A DNA stretch of 52,063 nucleotides from DATAEY01 sp038199035 (GTDB taxonomy: Bacteria; Actinomycetota; Thermoleophilia; Solirubrobacterales; Solirubrobacteraceae): positions 1 through 52,063 of the forward strand of contig JBBPZM010000008.1 in NCBI GenBank assembly GCA_038199035.1, given 5' to 3'. A program made the translations under genes and the position numbers. The notes under the pieces are model-generated. The model had not been told where the DNA came from and ran no database searches. It saw only the letters and a list, made by a program, of their open reading frames with translations. Below are positions 7,064 through 14,754 of the stretch, piece by piece (the stretch's first letter is position 1; each line of letters starts with the position of its first letter).

Positions 7064-7864
7064 ATGGGATTCCCCGACGCATCGGAGACCGCCGTGACCG
7101 CCAACCGGGCCAAGGTCATCGCCTTCACCAACCAGAAGGGCGGCGTGGCCAAGACCACCACCACGCTCAACGTCGCCGTCGCCTTCGCCGAGCGCGGCCA
7201 CCGTGTCCTGTGCGTCGACATGGACCCCCAGGGCAACCTGACCATGTCGCAGGGCATCGACCCCGACACCGTCGAGCGCTCGATGTACGACGTGCTCGTG
7301 CACCATCTGTCGATCCGCGAGGTCATCCGCAAGCGCGAGATCGACATCGCGTGCGCCTCGATCGACCTGGCCGGCGCGGAGATCGCCATGTCGACGCAGA
7401 TCGGCCGCGAGCGCTCGCTCGAGAAGGGCCTGCGGCCGGTGCTCGAGGACTACGACTTCGTCTGCATCGACACGCCGCCGAGCCTCGGGCTGCTGACCAT
7501 CAACGCCCTGACCGCCGCGGACAAGGTGATCGTCCCCGTGCAGTGCGAGTATCTGTCGATGAGGGGGCTGATCCAGCTGCAGAACACCTTGGCCATGATC
7601 CGCGAGAACCTCAATCCGGACATCGAGATCGAGGGGATCCTCCCGACGCTGGTCGACACGCGCACGGTGCACGCCAAGGAGGCGATCGAGATCCTCGAGG
7701 AGAACTTCGGCGACCTCGTCTTCGCCTCGCGCATCCGCAAGACCGTGCGCTTCGCGGAAGCTCCCGTGAAGGGCATGTCGGTGCTCAAGTACGATCCGCA
7801 GGGGACGGCGGCCAACGCGTACCGCCAGCTGGCGGAGGAGGTGCTCGAGAATGGCAAGCGGTAA
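7064..7864 (+). CDS. parA: Orphan ParA/Soj-type Walker ATPase
   Basis: A 266-residue ParA-type ATPase: deviant Walker A NQKGGVAKTTTT with the signature lysine, VLCVDMDPQGNLTMSQGI (Walker A'), VCIDTPPSLGLLTINAL (Walker B), and the VPVQCEYLSMRGLIQL stretch. Such ATPases dimerise with ATP, bind DNA non-specifically and position chromosomes or division proteins, with a partner stimulating hydrolysis through a basic N-terminal peptide. No parB lies nearby. The ATG at 7064 is chosen because the conserved ANRAKVIAFTNQKGG follows within 20 residues; no clear Shine-Dalgarno. Its last 14 nt overlap the ftsZ start, so the two products are translationally coupled. This strongly suggests that ParA acts on or with that FtsZ. 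Confidence 0.93.
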   Translation: MGFPDASETAVTANRAKVIAFTNQKGGVAKTTTTLNVAVAFAERGHRVLCVDMDPQGNLTMSQGIDPDTVERSMYDVLVHHLSIREVIRKREIDIACASIDLAGAEIAMSTQIGRERSLEKGLRPVLEDYDFVCIDTPPSLGLLTINALTAADKVIVPVQCEYLSMRGLIQLQNTLAMIRENLNPDIEIEGILPTLVDTRTVHAKEAIEILEENFGDLVFASRIRKTVRFAEAPVKGMSVLKYDPQGTAANAYRQLAEEVLENGKR

Positions 7865-9389
7865 GCGAGCGAGCATGCGCGAGGGCCCCCTCGCCGCCCT
7901 CTTCCGCCGCACCGAGGAGGAGGGGCTCGAGGAGCGCCCGCCCGGCGATCCGCCCGTCGGGGAGCCCGCGGCGCCGGCCGATGCACCGGCCGCCGATGCC
8001 CCGGCGGCCGAGGCGCCGACCGCCGCGCCTGCGGCGCCCCCTCCGTCCGCCTCGCGGCCCGCGCCCCCCGTGCGGGCGCCCGAGGAGGAGGAAGCGGCGA
8101 TTCCCTCCCCGCGCGAGCGCTTGCGCCACGCGTTCTCGTCGGCCATCCCCGAGAACATCCTCGACCGCGGGGCCGTCCCGCGTGCCGACGCTCCCGCCGA
8201 GCGTCAGCCGGCCTATCCGCCCGCCGCTTCCGAGCGCGACCTCTATGCCGCGCCGCGGCCCGTTGGCCTGCCCGTGCTGCGGGTCGTCGGCGTGGGCGGC
8301 GCGGGGGTCAACGCCGTCAACCGCATGGTCGAGGCCGAGGTTGAGGGCGTCGAGTTCCTGGCCATCAACACCGACCTCCAGTCACTCCAGCAGTCAGCCG
8401 CCCACGTCACCCTGCACATCGGCTCGACGGTGACCCGCGGCCTGGGCTCGGGCTCCAACCCCGACCTGGGTCGTCAGGCGGCGATGGAGGAGTACGACAA
8501 GATCAAGTCCCTGCTCAAGGGCGCCGACATGGTGTTCGTCGCCGCGGGCGCCGGTGGCGGCACGGGCACGGGCGCCGCCCCGGTGGTGGCCCGCATCGCC
8601 CGCGAGCTCGGCGCGCTGACCGTGGGGATCGTCACCAAGCCCTTCGGCTTCGAGGGCGCGCGGCGCCGCGACCAGGCCGAGGGAGGGGTGGAGGAGCTGG
8701 CCGGCGAGGTCGACACGATGATCGTCGTCCCCAACAACCGGCTGCTCTCGGTGCTCGACCAGAGCACCTCGATGGTCGAGGCCTTCAAGGTGGCCGACGA
8801 CGTCCTGCGCCAGGGCGTGCAGGGCATCTCGGACCTGGTCACGCTGCCGGGCCTGATCAACCTCGACTTCGCCGACGTGCGCACGATCATGGCCCAGGCG
8901 GGGAACGCCCTGCTGGGCATCGGCATGGGCACGGGCGAGCGGCGGGCGATCGACGCCGCCCAGCAGGCCGTGGCCTCGCCGCTGCTCGAGACCAGCATGG
9001 AGGGCGCGCGCTCGATCCTGCTGTCGATCACCGGCGGTCGCGACCTCTCGCTGTGGGAGGTCAACGAGGCGGCCAAGGCGGTCTCCGAGGCCGCCCATCC
9101 CGACGCCAACATCATCTTCGGGGCGATGGTGGACGAGAAGCTCGACGACCCGGTGTGGGTGACGGTCGTGGCCACGGGCTACGGCGACGCCCCGCCCCGC
9201 CCCGCCCCGCGCCTCCAGGAGCCCGCGGGCGAGCCGCGGGTCACGCGTTCGCGTGACCGCGAGCCCGTGCGCGTCGAGCGCGAGCCGCGGCGGATCGAGC
9301 GTGAGGAGCGGGGGCCGCGCCCCGCGCCGCGGCGCCGCAGCCTGGGCGTCGAGGAGCTCGACGTCCCCGAGTTCATGCCGCGGGGCTAG
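7851..9389 (+). CDS. ftsZ: Cell division GTPase FtsZ with ~140-residue N-terminal extension
   Basis: From residue ~143 this is a complete FtsZ: VVGVGGAGVNAVNRM, INTDLQSLQQS, the tubulin signature GAGGGTGTGAAP (about 233-244), KPFGFEG, VPNNRLLSVLD, and the T7 synergy loop NLDFADV (about 337-343) needed for GTP hydrolysis in the polymer. The end ELDVPEFMPRG matches the conserved C-terminal peptide that binds FtsA/SepF-like partners, after a basic/acidic linker. So it should polymerise and reach the membrane. The unusual part is the N-terminus: a short conserved-looking segment SMREGPLAALFRR, a long Ala/Pro linker, and a second segment SPRERLRHAFSSAIPENIL. At 512 aa it is over 100 aa longer than a typical FtsZ. 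The ATG overlaps parA by 14 nt. No dcw cluster genes flank it. Confidence 0.95.
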   Translation: MASGKRASMREGPLAALFRRTEEEGLEERPPGDPPVGEPAAPADAPAADAPAAEAPTAAPAAPPPSASRPAPPVRAPEEEEAAIPSPRERLRHAFSSAIPENILDRGAVPRADAPAERQPAYPPAASERDLYAAPRPVGLPVLRVVGVGGAGVNAVNRMVEAEVEGVEFLAINTDLQSLQQSAAHVTLHIGSTVTRGLGSGSNPDLGRQAAMEEYDKIKSLLKGADMVFVAAGAGGGTGTGAAPVVARIARELGALTVGIVTKPFGFEGARRRDQAEGGVEELAGEVDTMIVVPNNRLLSVLDQSTSMVEAFKVADDVLRQGVQGISDLVTLPGLINLDFADVRTIMAQAGNALLGIGMGTGERRAIDAAQQAVASPLLETSMEGARSILLSITGGRDLSLWEVNEAAKAVSEAAHPDANIIFGAMVDEKLDDPVWVTVVATGYGDAPPRPAPRLQEPAGEPRVTRSRDREPVRVEREPRRIEREERGPRPAPRRRSLGVEELDVPEFMPRG

Positions 9390-9488
9390 TGCTCCCCGCG
9401 GGCGCTGGGTAAACGACACGCCACCGCGTCGCTTCGTCGGACCGTCGGCCGTGGTCGCCGGGCGTGAGGCGGGCGGGAGAGCGATGCC

Positions 9489-10979
9489 ATGAACGAGACC
9501 TCCCCCCGCGGGGTGGTCGCGGCCGGTCATCCGGTCACCGCGCAGGTCGGGGCCGACGTGCTGGGCGCCGGAGGCAACGCCGTCGACGCCGCCATCGCCG
9601 CCGTCCTGGCCTCGCTCACCGCCGAGCCGGGGCTGACGGGGCTGGGTGGCGGCGGCTACATGATCGTCGCCCAGCCCGGCGGCGAGACCGTGCTGCTGGA
9701 CTTCTCGGTCGAGGCGCCGGGCCGCGGGGCCGATCCCTCCCGCCACGAGGAGCTGGTGCCCGTCCCCGTGGACTTCGGGGACGCCGTCCAGGTCTTCAAC
9801 GCCGGCCCGGCGTCGGTCGGCGCCTACGGGCTGCCGGCCGGGCTGTGCCATGCCGCGAGCCGCTTCGGGTCCCTTCCCCTGACGGAGCTGGTCGCGCCGG
9901 GAGCGCAGCTGGCCCGGGAAGGAGTGGCGCTCAACGTCCACCAGGCCTACGTCGTCGCCCTGCTGGAGCAGATCGTCACCTCGACCCCCGAGTGCGCGGC
10001 CATCTACGCGCCCGAGGGCCGGCTCCTGGCGGAAGGGGACGTGATCCGCCAGCCCGACCTGGCCGACATGCTCGAGCGGCTGGGGCGGGAGGGGGCGGGG
10101 CCGTTCTACGAGGGCGACGTCGCCACGGCCGTCGTCGATTGGCTGGCGCCGCGCGGCGCCATGCTCACCGCGCAGGACCTCGCGGCCTACCGGGCAATCG
10201 AGCGCCCCCCGCTGGCCGTCGCCTATCGCGACCGTGAGGTCCTGACCAACCCGCCGCCCTCGGCCGGGGGCATCCTCATAGCCTTCGCGCTGGCCCTGCT
10301 CGAGCGCGGCGGGGGCGCACCGTCCCCGCCCGAGCTGGTCGAGGTCATGGCCCAGGCGCAGGCGCAGCGCACCCCTGAGTTCCTCGACGGGCTCTCCGAG
10401 CAGGGCTTCGGCGAGCGCTTCGCTGCCTCGCGCCTGGGCTCCACCACGCACATCTCGGTCATGGACGCGGAGGGCCGCGCGTGCGGCGTGACCTGCTCCA
10501 ACGGCGAGGGTGCCGGGGTCGTCGTCGCGGGCACGGGGATCCATCTCAACAACTGGCTGGGCGAGCAGGACCTCAACCCGATGGGGTTCCACCGCCACCC
10601 CCCGGCCCGCCGCCTGCCGAGCATGATGAGCCCCACCCTGGTGCGGGCCGCGGACGTCCCCGAGGTCGTGCTCGGCAGCGCCGGCTCCAACCGCATCCGC
10701 TCGGCGGTGCTCCAGACGATCCTCGGCGTGGTCGACCGGGGGCTGGCAATCGGAGAGGCCGTACGTGCGCCGCGGGTGCACTTCGAGGACGGCGTGGTCT
10801 ACGCCGAGCCCGGCGCGGATGTCGACGGCCTCGATCGGCTCGGGTACGGCATGGCGCACTTCGCCGAGCCCAACCTGTTCTTCGGCGGCGTGCAGGCCGT
10901 GCGGCGCGACCCCGAGAGCGGCGAGCTCGGGGGCGGCGGCGATCCCCGCCGCGGTGGTGCGGTGGCCGCGGCGCCGTGA
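9489..10979 (+). CDS. ggt: Gamma-glutamyltransferase family protein
   Basis: An N-terminal nucleophile hydrolase of the gamma-glutamyltranspeptidase family (496 aa). The large-subunit part begins GVVAAGHPVTAQVGADVLGAGGNAVDAAIA and includes TGLGGGGYMIV and NPPPSAGGI. The autocleavage site is GSTTHISVMD, with the nucleophile Thr at about residue 319, followed by the small subunit with GAGVVVAGTGIHLNNWLG and RLPSMMSPTLV. It lacks a signal peptide and is shorter than E. coli Ggt (about 580), so it may be a cytosolic acylase or glutathione-degrading form. The ATG at 9489 has GGGAG 9-13 nt upstream. Its stop overlaps the GTG of the lipoprotein gene, so they form an operon. Confidence 0.92.
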   Translation: MNETSPRGVVAAGHPVTAQVGADVLGAGGNAVDAAIAAVLASLTAEPGLTGLGGGGYMIVAQPGGETVLLDFSVEAPGRGADPSRHEELVPVPVDFGDAVQVFNAGPASVGAYGLPAGLCHAASRFGSLPLTELVAPGAQLAREGVALNVHQAYVVALLEQIVTSTPECAAIYAPEGRLLAEGDVIRQPDLADMLERLGREGAGPFYEGDVATAVVDWLAPRGAMLTAQDLAAYRAIERPPLAVAYRDREVLTNPPPSAGGILIAFALALLERGGGAPSPPELVEVMAQAQAQRTPEFLDGLSEQGFGERFAASRLGSTTHISVMDAEGRACGVTCSNGEGAGVVVAGTGIHLNNWLGEQDLNPMGFHRHPPARRLPSMMSPTLVRAADVPEVVLGSAGSNRIRSAVLQTILGVVDRGLAIGEAVRAPRVHFEDGVVYAEPGADVDGLDRLGYGMAHFAEPNLFFGGVQAVRRDPESGELGGGGDPRRGGAVAAAP

Positions 10980-11386
10980 GGCGCCGGGCGCTCGCCGGGG
11001 TGATCTGCGCGGCGGCCTGGCTGGGAGGCTGCGGCCAGGTGGCGGCCGACCTCTTCGTGGTGGAGCGCAGCGGGTCGATCCCCGGGGCTGCCCTGACGTT
11101 GCGGGTCTCCGACGACGGACGGGTGCGCTGCAACCACGGCGCCCCGCGGCGCCTCAGCGACGACCAGCTCCTAAGCGCGCGCGAGCTCGAGCGCGACCTC
11201 GAGGACGCGGTCGGCCGGGGGCTGCGCCTGCCGCCGGGGCCGAGCTCGGTGCTCTCCTACCGCGTGCGGCTGGCCAGCGGGACGGTGGCGTTCAGCGACA
11301 CGTCGCGCGGGCTGCGCCCCCAGCTCGCGCGCGTTGAGGCCTTCACGCGCTCGGTCGCCCGGCAGGTGTGCCGGCTGGCGCGCTGA
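10976..11386 (+). CDS. Small lipoprotein of unknown function
   Basis: A 136-residue product whose GTG start overlaps the ggt stop by 4 nt (GTGA). The N-terminus MRRRALAGVICAAAWLGGC is a type II signal peptide with lipobox LGGC, so it should be lipidated and anchored outside the membrane. The mature part has strand-rich motifs (ALTLRVSDDGRVRCNHGAP, SYRVRLASGTVAFSDTS) and a C-terminal R-Q-V-C-R, giving a possible disulfide with the Cys in RCNHG. I do not recognise a family. Coupling with ggt suggests an envelope role, but that is a guess. Confidence 0.8.
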   Translation: MRRRALAGVICAAAWLGGCGQVAADLFVVERSGSIPGAALTLRVSDDGRVRCNHGAPRRLSDDQLLSARELERDLEDAVGRGLRLPPGPSSVLSYRVRLASGTVAFSDTSRGLRPQLARVEAFTRSVARQVCRLAR

Positions 11387-11412
11387 GCGCGGGCAGCGGC
11401 CGGGGCCGGCCC

Positions 11413-11448
11413 GGGGCGGCTGGGGCGGTCGGGGCGGCTGGGGCGGTC
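11413..11448. repeat. Perfect 18-bp tandem duplication between convergent genes
   Basis: GGGGCGGCTGGGGCGGTC occurs twice head to tail (11413-11430, 11431-11448), inside the 90-bp gap between the lipoprotein stop and the convergent Lon-domain gene stop. Confidence 0.9.
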
Positions 11449-11476
11449 GGGTGGGCGAGCGGTCGCGCCCTTCGCC

Positions 11477-12100
11477 CTATCCGACGCGGACCTTGCCGTG
11501 GGAGCGCGCGCGGGCCTGCGCGCGCTCGACGAACTCCAGGCGCTTGGCGGCGGCGCGCAGTAGGCGGGTCACCAGCCGCAGCCGCGCGTTCTCCGAACGG
11601 AGGTCCAGCAGCCCCTGCTTGGCCTCCATGCCGAAGTCGACGGTCGCCGCCATCTCGTAGGCCCCCATGGCCGCGAGGTGCTTGGCCTCGGGACGCTCGT
11701 CCGTGGCCTGCTCGACCAGGTCGGCGTAGATCTCGTGCGCGGACTCCAGCGCGTGGGGGTCCGGCGGCTCGTCCTTGTCCTCGAGGAACTGCACCTCGCC
11801 GGCCGGGTAGGGACGCTCGTCCTGGCGCTCGAGCAGGCGGAAGGGCCGCGTCCCGCGGGTCAGGAGGTTCATCCGTCCGTCCTCCATCTCCTCGAGCACC
11901 TCGGCGATCTCGCAGGCGCACCCCACCGAGCGCAGCCCGTCGTCGGACAGCCACAGGATGCCGAACTCCGAGTCGCCTTCCAGGCAGCGACCCACCATCG
12001 TCTTGTAGCGCTCCTCGAAGATGTGGAGCGGGACGAGCTCGCTGGGCAGGGCGACGATCCCGAGCGGGAAGAGCGGGAAGTCGCGGCATGGCGCGGACAC
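11477..12100 (-). CDS. Stand-alone Lon N-terminal (LON substrate-binding) domain protein
   Basis: A 207-residue protein made only of the LON/PUA-like substrate-binding domain: FPLFPLGIVALPSELVPLHIFEERYKTM, EFGILWLSDD, VGCACEIAEVLEEMEDGRMNLLTRG, RPFRLLER, and a helical C-terminus with AARLEF-like AAKRLEFVERAQ. There is no AAA+ or protease domain, so it is not a Lon protease; such proteins are widespread and their role is unknown (the human relative cereblon is a ubiquitin-ligase receptor). GTG at 12100 follows TAGACT by 6 nt on the minus strand, a clear leaderless start. The upstream region is a tandem duplication shared with the divergent photolyase gene. Confidence 0.92.
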   Translation of the reverse strand: MSAPCRDFPLFPLGIVALPSELVPLHIFEERYKTMVGRCLEGDSEFGILWLSDDGLRSVGCACEIAEVLEEMEDGRMNLLTRGTRPFRLLERQDERPYPAGEVQFLEDKDEPPDPHALESAHEIYADLVEQATDERPEAKHLAAMGAYEMAATVDFGMEAKQGLLDLRSENARLRLVTRLLRAAAKRLEFVERAQARARSHGKVRVG

Positions 12101-12171
12101 CGGGCAAGTCTAAGCGCCCGATCTCGGCCGGACCGAGCGGGCAACTAGCGCCCGATCTCGGCTGGACCGAG
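12101..12171. repeat. Tandem duplication (37 + 34 bp) carrying the -10 element of the Lon-domain gene
   Basis: On the minus strand two adjacent units run CTCGGTCC(A/G)GCCGAGATCGGGCGCT...TTGCCCG. They differ by one substitution and a 3-bp indel. The gene-proximal unit reads TTAGACTT at the variable spot and so contains TAGACT (12107-12112), while the distal unit reads TAGTT and has no -10. Each unit has a CTCGG-x5-CCGAG inverted repeat. Confidence 0.9.
12107..12112 (-). promoter_or_regulatory. -10 element of the Lon-domain gene
   Basis: TAGACT on the minus strand, 6 nt before the GTG start; same hexamer as at 30625, 37507 and 48147. Confidence 0.6.
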
Positions 12172-12272
12172 CGTGGGAAGCGGGGACGCGTGTCTCTACA
12201 GTCCCGGCCGAGCAGCCGCTCGAACGCGCGCGGCGGTGACCTCGCCCACGTCCTCGCCCGTATCCACCGCCG

Positions 12273-13685
12273 ATGGCCTCCACCGCGATCGTCTGGCTGC
12301 GCCGCGACCTGCGCCTCCACGACAACCCCGCCCTGGTCGCCGCCCTGCGCGGGCACGACCGGGTGGTGCCGGCCTTCGTGCTCGACCGCCGGCTGCTCGA
12401 CGGCCGCTTTCCCTCGCCCGCCCGCGCGAGCTTCCTGCTCGGGTGCCTGCGCGAGCTCGACCACGGGCTGCGCGAGCGCGGAGCGGCCCTGGTGGTGCGC
12501 GAAGGGCGGCCGGCGCGCGAGCTCCCGGCGCTGGCCGCGGAGACCGGCGCGGGCGCCGTCTACTGGGCCAGCGACGTGTCCCCCTACGCCCGGGCGCGCG
12601 ACCGCGCGGTCGGCCGGGCGCTGGAGGCCACCGGTGTGGAGGCGTGTCCAGGCCCCGGCAACTTCATCGCCGACGTGAACCGCGTCGCCACCGCCCAGGG
12701 CACGCCCGTCACCGTCTTCACGCCGTTCTGGCGGGCGTGGCGGGCCGCCGACCGCCGGCCCGTCCACCGGGCCCCCGCCGAGGTCCCGATGGCCGCCAAG
12801 GTGCGCCGCGGGCAGCTTCCCTCGCTCGACGACCTGGGGCGCGAGCCCGAGCCGGGCGAGGCGATGGCCCCGGGTGAGCGAGCCGGCCGGGAGCGCACGG
12901 ACCGCTGGCTCGACGGCCCGATCGCCCACTACGCGCAGCGCCACGACCGCCTGGCCGGCGGCACGTCGATGCTCTCCCCCTACCTGCACTTCGGCTGCGT
13001 GTCGGCGCGCGAGCTCGAAGAGCGCACGCGCCGGCAATTGGGCGAGGGCCCCGCGGCCTTCCACCGCCAGCTCGCCTGGCGCGACTTCTACGCCCACGTC
13101 CTGCTGCGCCACCCCGACAACGCCCGGCTCGAGCATCAGCCCCGTTACCGCCAGCTGGAGTGGGAGGAGGACGCCGACGCCCTCGACGCCTGGCGCCAGG
13201 GACGCACCGGCTACCCGGTGGTCGACGCGGCGATGCGCCAGCTGCGGGCCATCGGCTGGATGCACAACCGCGCTCGCCTCATCGCCGGCTCCTTCTTGAC
13301 CAAGGACCTCCACCTCGACTGGCGCCTGGGCGAGGCCCACTTCATGCGCCACCTTCTCGACGGCGACGAGGCCAGCAACAACGGCAACTGGCAGTGGATC
13401 GCCTCGGTCGGCGTCGATCCCGCCCCCTACTTCCGGCGCATGTTCAATCCCACGCTCCAGCAGCGCCGCTTCGACCCCGACGGCGAGTACGTCCGCCGCT
13501 GGGTGCCCGAGCTCGCCAACGTTCCCGACGAGCGCCTGGCCGAGCCGTGGACGATGAGCGAGCAGGAGCAGCGCGAGGCGGGCTGCGTCATCGGTCGCGA
13601 CTACCCGCCGCCAATCGTCGAGCACCGCCGCGAGCGCGAGCGGGCGATCGCGCGCTACCGGGCCGCCGCCGGCGGGAGCGACTGA
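12273..13685 (+). CDS. phrB: Deoxyribodipyrimidine photolyase
   Basis: A class I cyclobutane pyrimidine dimer photolyase/cryptochrome family protein of normal length (470 aa). The N-terminal photolyase domain starts TAIVWLRRDLRLHDNPAL; the FAD-binding part has GGTSMLSPYLHFGCVSARE, QLAWRDFYAHVL, GRTGYPVVDAAMRQL, GWMHNRARLIAGSFLTKDL, and the hallmark DGDEASNNGNWQWIASVG with the WQW that helps electron transfer, then DPAPYFRRMFNP. It repairs UV dimers using blue light and FADH-. ATG at 12273 has no convincing ribosome site; TATCCA upstream is a weak -10. Divergent from the Lon-domain gene. Confidence 0.95.
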   Translation: MASTAIVWLRRDLRLHDNPALVAALRGHDRVVPAFVLDRRLLDGRFPSPARASFLLGCLRELDHGLRERGAALVVREGRPARELPALAAETGAGAVYWASDVSPYARARDRAVGRALEATGVEACPGPGNFIADVNRVATAQGTPVTVFTPFWRAWRAADRRPVHRAPAEVPMAAKVRRGQLPSLDDLGREPEPGEAMAPGERAGRERTDRWLDGPIAHYAQRHDRLAGGTSMLSPYLHFGCVSARELEERTRRQLGEGPAAFHRQLAWRDFYAHVLLRHPDNARLEHQPRYRQLEWEEDADALDAWRQGRTGYPVVDAAMRQLRAIGWMHNRARLIAGSFLTKDLHLDWRLGEAHFMRHLLDGDEASNNGNWQWIASVGVDPAPYFRRMFNPTLQQRRFDPDGEYVRRWVPELANVPDERLAEPWTMSEQEQREAGCVIGRDYPPPIVEHRRERERAIARYRAAAGGSD

Positions 13686-13856
13686 GGGCGTGCTCGTCGC
13701 CCGCCTGCCCGCCACCAAGCGGACGGGCTCGTCAAGCGCCGCCATCGGCGCGGCGACTGAGCGGCGCGATTGGCGCCCGCCGCCCCGCCTCCGGGGGACG
13801 GCCTCGTAAAAAGGCGAGGTGAAGGCGCCGCCCGATCGGGGTAGGAGCGCCAGGTC

Positions 13857-14738
13857 ATGACCGCGACGCAGCCTTCCGTCGCCGTGCTGGGCACCGGGAT
13901 CATGGGCGCGCCGATGGCGCGCAACCTGCGCGAGGCCGGCCATGAGGTCCGGGCGTGGAACCGCAGCGCCGACAAGGCAGAGCCCTTGGCCGAGCACGGC
14001 ATCGAGGTGGCCGGCAGCCCGGCCGAGGCGGTTCGGGGCGTGGACGCGGTGGTGACCATGCTGGCCGACGGAGACGTGGTCGAGGAGGTCATGGAGGGCG
14101 GCGGTGCCCTGGCGGCCATGGACGACGGAGCCCTGTGGATCCAGACCAGCACAGTGGGGATCGCCGCCACCGAGCGCCTGGCGCAGCGCGCCCGCGACCG
14201 AGGCGTGGACTACGTCGACGCGCCCGTCCTGGGCACCCGCCAGCCGGCGGAGGCGGGCGAGCTGGTGGTGATCGCCGCGCCGCGCGAGCTGGCCGACCGC
14301 TGCGAGGCGATCTTCGACGCGATCGGACGCGAGACGCGCTGGCTGGACGCCGTCGGCGCGGCCACGCGGTTCAAGGTCGTCCTCAACAGCTGGATCGTCG
14401 GGCTGGTCGAGAGCCTGGCCGAGACGATCGGCCTGGCCGAGGCGCTCGACGTCGAGCCCAGCGCCTTTCTGTCGGCGATCGAGGGGGGACCGCTGGACAG
14501 CGGCTACGCGCAGATGAAGGGCAAGGCGATGGTGCAGGAGTCATTCGACGAGGTGTCGTTCCCCCTCGCCCTGGCGGCCAAGGACGCCGGTCTGGCGCTC
14601 GAGGCCGCCCGGGGCGCCGGGCTCTCGCTGCCGCTGCTTCAGGCTGCGCGGTCCCAGTTCGAGCGCGCGGTCCAACAGGGCCACGGCGGCGAGGACATGG
14701 CCGCCGCCTACTGGGCGTCCCGGCCGGCGTCGGAGTGA
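13857..14738 (+). CDS. NAD(P)-dependent beta-hydroxyacid dehydrogenase (3-hydroxyisobutyrate dehydrogenase family)
   Basis: A 293-residue two-domain dehydrogenase. The Rossmann motif VLGTGIMGAPMARNL lies at residues 9-23, and WNRSADKAEPL follows beta2, where the Arg after Asn suggests NADP preference. TSTVGIAATERLA and VDYVDAPVLGTRQPAEAGELVVIA are the substrate-binding region. The catalytic lysine is in TRFKVVLNSW (about K173), and FPLALAAKDAGLALE closes the family pattern. Substrate cannot be told: 3-hydroxyisobutyrate, glyoxylate/tartronate semialdehyde or another beta-hydroxyacid. TAGGAG 12 nt before the ATG supports the start. It appears monocistronic and is convergent with the methyltransferase gene. 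Confidence 0.92.
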   Translation: MTATQPSVAVLGTGIMGAPMARNLREAGHEVRAWNRSADKAEPLAEHGIEVAGSPAEAVRGVDAVVTMLADGDVVEEVMEGGGALAAMDDGALWIQTSTVGIAATERLAQRARDRGVDYVDAPVLGTRQPAEAGELVVIAAPRELADRCEAIFDAIGRETRWLDAVGAATRFKVVLNSWIVGLVESLAETIGLAEALDVEPSAFLSAIEGGPLDSGYAQMKGKAMVQESFDEVSFPLALAAKDAGLALEAARGAGLSLPLLQAARSQFERAVQQGHGGEDMAAAYWASRPASE

Positions 14739-14754
14739 TCTCCGCCGGGCGGCG

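Noticed and set aside
8394..10859. 821-codon minus-strand frame across ftsZ and ggt
   Set aside because: It spans two well-supported genes on the other strand and shows only Arg/Gly/His-rich antisense sequence.
11477..12100. Truncated Lon protease
   Set aside because: Stand-alone LON domains of ~200 aa are a common intact family; there is no trace of AAA+ sequence next to it.
11343..13997. 884-codon minus-strand frame across the Lon-domain and photolyase genes
   Set aside because: Overlaps three recognised genes; no family pattern; arises from stop-poor GC-rich DNA.
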